A DNA stretch of 37,490 nucleotides from Bacteroidota bacterium (lineage in GTDB: Bacteria > Bacteroidota > Bacteroidia > UKL13-3). The notes below the pieces were generated by a model. It ran no database searches, was not told the origin of the DNA, and saw only the letters and a program-made list of their open reading frames with translations. The position numbers and the translations under genes are program-made. Positions 33,814 to 37,490 of this stretch are shown one piece after another. Position 1 is the first letter of the stretch; each line of letters begins with the position of its first letter. The stretch covers positions 1 through 37,490 of the forward strand of contig CANLLM010000015.1 of assembly GCA_947491825.1 (NCBI GenBank), given 5' to 3'.

Positions 33814-34611
33814 ATGAAATACCAAGTGGAAATGCCCGAGTACAATACAGATCGAGGGTTTATGCAAATTTCAGAGTACGGTCGCAATATTCAAAAAATG
33901 GTTGAAGTGGCCGTTGCCGAACCCGATAGAGGAAAACGTAACAAACTAGCAGGAGCTTTAATACAGTTAATGGGCATGCTTAATCCCCATTTGCGTGATG
34001 TAGCCGATTACAAACACAAATTATGGGATCACTTATTTGTAATTAGTGATTTTAAATTAGATGTAGATTCTCCATACCCTATTCCAACTCGTGAGAGTAT
34101 TGCCCTTAAACCGGCCATCATGAATTATCCTCAACGTAGAATCAGGTATCGTTTTTATGGTAAAAACATAGAACAAATGATTGAGCGTGCAGGTGAAATG
34201 CCCGAAGGGCAAACCAAAGTTGGGTTTATTAACCTGATTGGTTCGTTCATGAAACAAGCTTGTAAAAACTGGAACGAGGAGCAATTGAGTGATGAAGAAA
34301 TTTTATCACATCTAGAATTACTAAGCGAAGGGCGTATACGTTTAACTTCTGAAGAGGATGTGCAGTTTAATGCATTACAAAATCAAAGCCGTGGAGTTGG
34401 CAACCGTAATTTCCGACCTAGTGGAGGTAGTAACCAAGGTGGCGGTAGCCGCAATTTCCGACAAGGAAGTGGCAATCAACCAAACCGTAACCGCAGCAAC
34501 CAAAGTGGTGGTAGCAACCAACAAAATCGCACTAACCAAGGCAGTGGCGGAAGTGGCAGCAACAGTAATCGTTTTCGCAACAACCCCAATAATCCCAAAA
34601 ACAGAGGATAA
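33814..34611 (+). CDS. DUF4290 protein with Arg/Gly/Asn/Gln-rich tail
   Basis: A 265-residue protein. The first 185 residues are DUF4290, a Bacteroidota family of unknown role: MPEYNTDRGFMQISEYGRNIQ, LAGALIQLMGMLNPHLRD, YKHKLWDHLFVISDF, YRFYGKNIEQMIERA, LIGSFMKQACKNWN. From about residue 190 to the end the chain is low-complexity (NRNFRPSGGSNQGGGSRNFR, NRNRSNQSGGSNQQNR), with RG-like spacing and no hydrophobic core, so disordered and possibly RNA-binding. The ATG at 33814 is taken; a TTG precedes it directly. leuS follows 78 bases later. Confidence 0.85.
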   Translation: MKYQVEMPEYNTDRGFMQISEYGRNIQKMVEVAVAEPDRGKRNKLAGALIQLMGMLNPHLRDVADYKHKLWDHLFVISDFKLDVDSPYPIPTRESIALKPAIMNYPQRRIRYRFYGKNIEQMIERAGEMPEGQTKVGFINLIGSFMKQACKNWNEEQLSDEEILSHLELLSEGRIRLTSEEDVQFNALQNQSRGVGNRNFRPSGGSNQGGGSRNFRQGSGNQPNRNRSNQSGGSNQQNRTNQGSGGSGSNSNRFRNNPNNPKNRG

Positions 34612-34689
34612 AAACTGTTCGTTGTTTGTGGTTTGATGTGTAGTGTAGGTTTTTGCCTTGGTTAAACCATAAACCATTAACTATTTTTA

Positions 34690-37490
34690 ATGATGAAAGA
34701 GTATAATTTTAGCGCTATAGAGCAAAAGTGGCAAAACAATTGGAGAGCGCAACAAGTATATAAAGTTACCCAAAACACCAATAAGCCTAAGTGCTATGTG
34801 CTTAGTATGTTTCCATACCCGAGTGGTGCAGGTTTACATGTTGGGCATCCTTTAGGATACATTGCATCAGATATTTATGCACGTTACAAACGCCTGAAAG
34901 GATTTAACGTATTGCATCCAATGGGTTACGATAGTTTTGGTTTGCCTGCCGAACAATATGCTATACAAACTGGCCAGCATCCTGCTGTTACTACAGAAAA
35001 TAACATTGTACGTTACCGCGATCAATTAGATAAAATTGGTTTTTGTTATGATTGGAATAGAGAAGTACGCACTTCAAATCCTGATTATTACAAATTTACA
35101 CAATGGATTTTTATACAATTATGTAATTCATGGTATAACCCCAAGACCGACAAAGCCGAATCTATAGAAACGCTTACCAAACAATTTAGTGAACATGGGT
35201 TTGTTAAGGTTGATGACAGCGTATTGACTGGAGGTATTGAATTAGATTTTCCTGGATTTACCGCACAAGATTGGATTAACTTTAGCGAAGAGAAACGCGA
35301 GGAAGTGTTATCTGGTTTCCGCTTAGCTTATTTAAGTGAAGCATATGTAAATTGGTGTCCACAATTAGGCACTGTGCTAAGTAACGATGAGGTAAAAGAT
35401 GGCTTGAGCGAACGTGGTGGATACCCTGTTGAGCGTAAACTCATGAAACAATGGAGCATGCGCATTACCGCTTATGCTGCACGATTATTAAACGATTTAG
35501 AAGGGCTTGATTGGACCGATAGTTTAAAGGAAACACAACGCAATTGGATTGGAAAATCTCAAGGTGCAAGTGTACATTTTAAAGTGCAAGATAAACCCTT
35601 CGATATTGAAGTATTTACCACACGACCTGATACCATTTTTGGTGTAAGTTTTATTGCTGTTGCTCCTGAGTACGAGTTTTTAGCAGATTTGCTGGAAGCC
35701 GATTACGTAGATGATGTAATGCAATATGTTGAGCAAGCTAAAAACCGCAGCGAACGCGATAGAATGGCCGATGTAAAACGTGTAAGCGGAGCATTCACCG
35801 GATCGTATGCCATACATCCCTTTACAGGAAAAGAAGTACCAATTTGGGTAGCCGATTATGTTTTGGCAGGCTACGGAACTGGCGCTGTAATGGGTGTTTC
35901 AGCTCATGATAGCCGCGATTTTGCCTTTGCAAAACACTTCGATTTACTTATTTTACCAGTAGTTAAAATACCAGTAGATTACGATTTAAACGCTGCTTCA
36001 TACGATGCCAAAGAAGGCCTGTTAACCAATTCTGATTTTTTAAATGGACTTGAAGTAGAAGAGGCCATAAAGAAAGCTATAGAATACATAGAGAAGGGTG
36101 GACACGGAAAAGGTAAAACCAATTTTCGTTTGCGCGATGCTATTTTCGGTCGCCAACGTTATTGGGGCGAGCCAATTCCTATCTACTATAAAAACGGAAT
36201 GCCACATTGTATTCCTGAAGATAAATTACCTTTAGTTTTGCCCGAGGTTGATAAGTTTTTACCCACTGAAGATGGAGAACCTCCTCTGGCACGTGCCGAA
36301 AAATGGATGTGGAACGAAACAAAAGGTTGTGTTGATACAGAAGGTTATACCATAGAAACCACTACCATGCCGGGTTGGGCAGGCAGTAGTTGGTATTTTT
36401 TACGTTACATGGACGCCACAAATAATACAGATTTTGTGAGTCAAGATGCTGTTAACTATTGGCGTAATGTAGATTTATACATGGGTGGAAGCGAGCATGC
36501 TACAGGTCATTTGTTATACGTACGTTTTTGGACCAAGTTTTTGTTTGATAGGGGATTTATTCCAGTAGATGAACCAGCACAAAGGTTGATTAACCAAGGT
36601 ATGATTCAGGGTAGAAGTAATTTTGTTTATAGAATAAAAAACACTGAAAAATTTGTATCCTTAGGCCTTAAAAATCAGTTTGAAACCACATCAATTCATG
36701 TTGATGTTAACATTGTTCATCATGATGAATTAGATATTGAAGCCTTTAAAGCATGGCGCGAAGACTTTAAAAATGCTGAGTTTATTTTAGAAGAAGGTAA
36801 ATACATCTGTGGCAGTGAAGTTGAAAAGATGAGTAAATCGAAGCACAATGTGGTAACGCCAGATAACATTGTAGCTGATTATGGAGCTGATACCCTACGT
36901 TTATATGAAATGTTTTTAGGCCCATTAGAACAAAGTAAACCATGGAGCACACAAGGTATTGAAGGGGTGCATCGTTTCCTTAAAAAATTATGGCGTTTGT
37001 TTTATGATGCAGACGGAAATATACTGGTTAGTAAAGAAGCCGCTGATAAAAAAGAACTCAAATCTATACACAAGTTAATCAAAAAAGTAAGCGAGGATAT
37101 TGAGCATTTTTCTTTCAATACATCGGTTCCTGCATTTATGATTTGTGTAAATGAGTTGATGGATTTAAAATGTAACAAACACGAAGTTTTACAAAGTTTG
37201 GTGATCTGTTTACATCCATACGCTCCTCATATTACAGAAGAATTGTGGGCGACTTTGGGTAATTCTGCTTCAATTGTAAACGCCCAATTCCCAGTGTTTA
37301 ATGCAGCGTATTTGTTAGAAGATAGTTTTAGCTATCCAGTATCCATTAATGGTAAACACCGCGCTAATATTGAGTTTAGCTTAAATGCGACTCAAGCCGA
37401 AATTGAGCCTGTGGTGTTGGCTGATGAGTTGGTTCAAAACTGCTTAGAAGGTAAAACAACTAAAAAAATATTTTTTGTAAAAGGTAAAAT
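34690..37490 (+). CDS. leuS: Leucine--tRNA ligase (3' end outside the window)
   Basis: A class I synthetase that charges tRNA-Leu and edits mischarged products. Visible are the HIGH motif H50-V-G-H53 ([19 protein letters not shown]), [17 protein letters not shown], the CP1 editing domain (TTRPDTIFG, with the [16 protein letters not shown] loop), and KMSKS (residues 713-717, [10 protein letters not shown]). 933 codons are present with no stop; the last residues ([11 protein letters not shown]) match the usual extreme C-terminus, so only about 5-10 codons are missing. Starts ATG ATG at 34690/34693; either may be used. Confidence 0.97.
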   Translation, partial: MMKEYNFSAIEQKWQNNWRAQQVYKVTQNTNKPKCYVLSMFPYPSGAGLHVGHPLGYIASDIYARYKRLKGFNVLHPMGYDSFGLPAEQYAIQTGQHPAVTTENNIVRYRDQLDKIGFCYDWNREVRTSNPDYYKFTQWIFIQLCNSWYNPKTDKAESIETLTKQFSEHGFVKVDDSVLTGGIELDFPGFTAQDWINFSEEKREEVLSGFRLAYLSEAYVNWCPQLGTVLSNDEVKDGLSERGGYPVERKLMKQWSMRITAYAARLLNDLEGLDWTDSLKETQRNWIGKSQGASVHFKVQDKPFDIEVFTTRPDTIFGVSFIAVAPEYEFLADLLEADYVDDVMQYVEQAKNRSERDRMADVKRVSGAFTGSYAIHPFTGKEVPIWVADYVLAGYGTGAVMGVSAHDSRDFAFAKHFDLLILPVVKIPVDYDLNAASYDAKEGLLTNSDFLNGLEVEEAIKKAIEYIEKGGHGKGKTNFRLRDAIFGRQRYWGEPIPIYYKNGMPHCIPEDKLPLVLPEVDKFLPTEDGEPPLARAEKWMWNETKGCVDTEGYTIETTTMPGWAGSSWYFLRYMDATNNTDFVSQDAVNYWRNVDLYMGGSEHATGHLLYVRFWTKFLFDRGFIPVDEPAQRLINQGMIQGRSNFVYRIKNTEKFVSLGLKNQFETTSIHVDVNIVHHDELDIEAFKAWREDFKNAEFILEEGKYICGSEVEKMSKSKHNVVTPDNIVADYGADTLRLYEMFLGPLEQSKPWSTQGIEGVHRFLKKLWRLFYDADGNILVSKEAADKKELKSIHKLIKKVSEDIEHFSFNTSVPAFMICVNELMDLKCNKHEVLQSLVICLHPYAPHITEELWATLGNSASIVNAQFPVFNAAYLLEDSFSYPVSINGKHRANIEFSLNATQAEIEPVVLADELVQNCLEGKTTKKIFFVKGK

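Overview
The window reads as a chromosomal segment of a Bacteroidota (Bacteroidetes) bacterium. The evidence is AT-rich DNA, the rpsR-rplI pair, two type IX secretion substrates (one with a gliding-motility-associated C-terminal domain, one with a short C-terminal sorting domain), Bacteroidota-typical families (DUF4290, DUF5329, YHYH, SBBP propeller), several promoters with the phylum's TAnnTTTG -7 element, and little use of Shine-Dalgarno sequences. The EF-P tip sequence resembles forms I associate with Cytophagales-like lineages, but I would not fix an order from this. No tRNA, rRNA, CRISPR array, transposase or prophage gene was seen.

Layout. 1-2.9 kb: the end of rpsR, rplI, a membrane-anchored metallo-beta-lactamase-fold hydrolase, a DUF5329 protein and efp. 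3.2-5.9 kb: an ALDH8-like aldehyde dehydrogenase, a 540-base non-coding stretch with repeat-like fragments, and a zinc-less class III sirtuin. 5.9-10.9 kb: a 1438-residue type IX-secreted SBBP protein and a PRiA4_ORF3-family protein with an acidic tail. 11-15.5 kb: a tight operon sixA / SDR / argS / TPR-like lipoprotein with overlaps or short gaps. 15.6-18.4 kb, minus strand: a ferritin-like plus VIT1 iron exporter behind a TTAGG/CCTAA palindrome, and a flavin monooxygenase fused to a DnaJ-type CxxC pair.

18.6-25.5 kb, all minus strand, is the accessory-looking part, with long AT-rich gaps. It holds a small lipoprotein and a secreted M43 protease, a GNAT-aminotransferase fusion, a YHYH lipoprotein with a membrane partner, and an SRPBCC protein. 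25.6-28.9 kb: an Uup-like ABC-F ATPase, an XRE-type regulator behind three copies of one palindromic half-site, and an AHSA1-like SRPBCC protein. 29.1-34.6 kb: a copper P-type ATPase with a CopZ-like chaperone, a zinc alcohol dehydrogenase, an AlkB-like dioxygenase and a DUF4290 protein with an Arg/Gly/Asn/Gln-rich tail. leuS runs off the right edge.

Most genes are housekeeping or stand-alone. The strongest candidates for undescribed biology are the GNAT-aminotransferase fusion, the XRE regulator with its operator array, the CxxC-flavoprotein fusion with an overlapping leader ORF, the metal-type operator at the ferritin-VIT gene, and the YHYH lipoprotein/membrane-protein pair. All functional statements come from reading motifs by eye; no database search was run.
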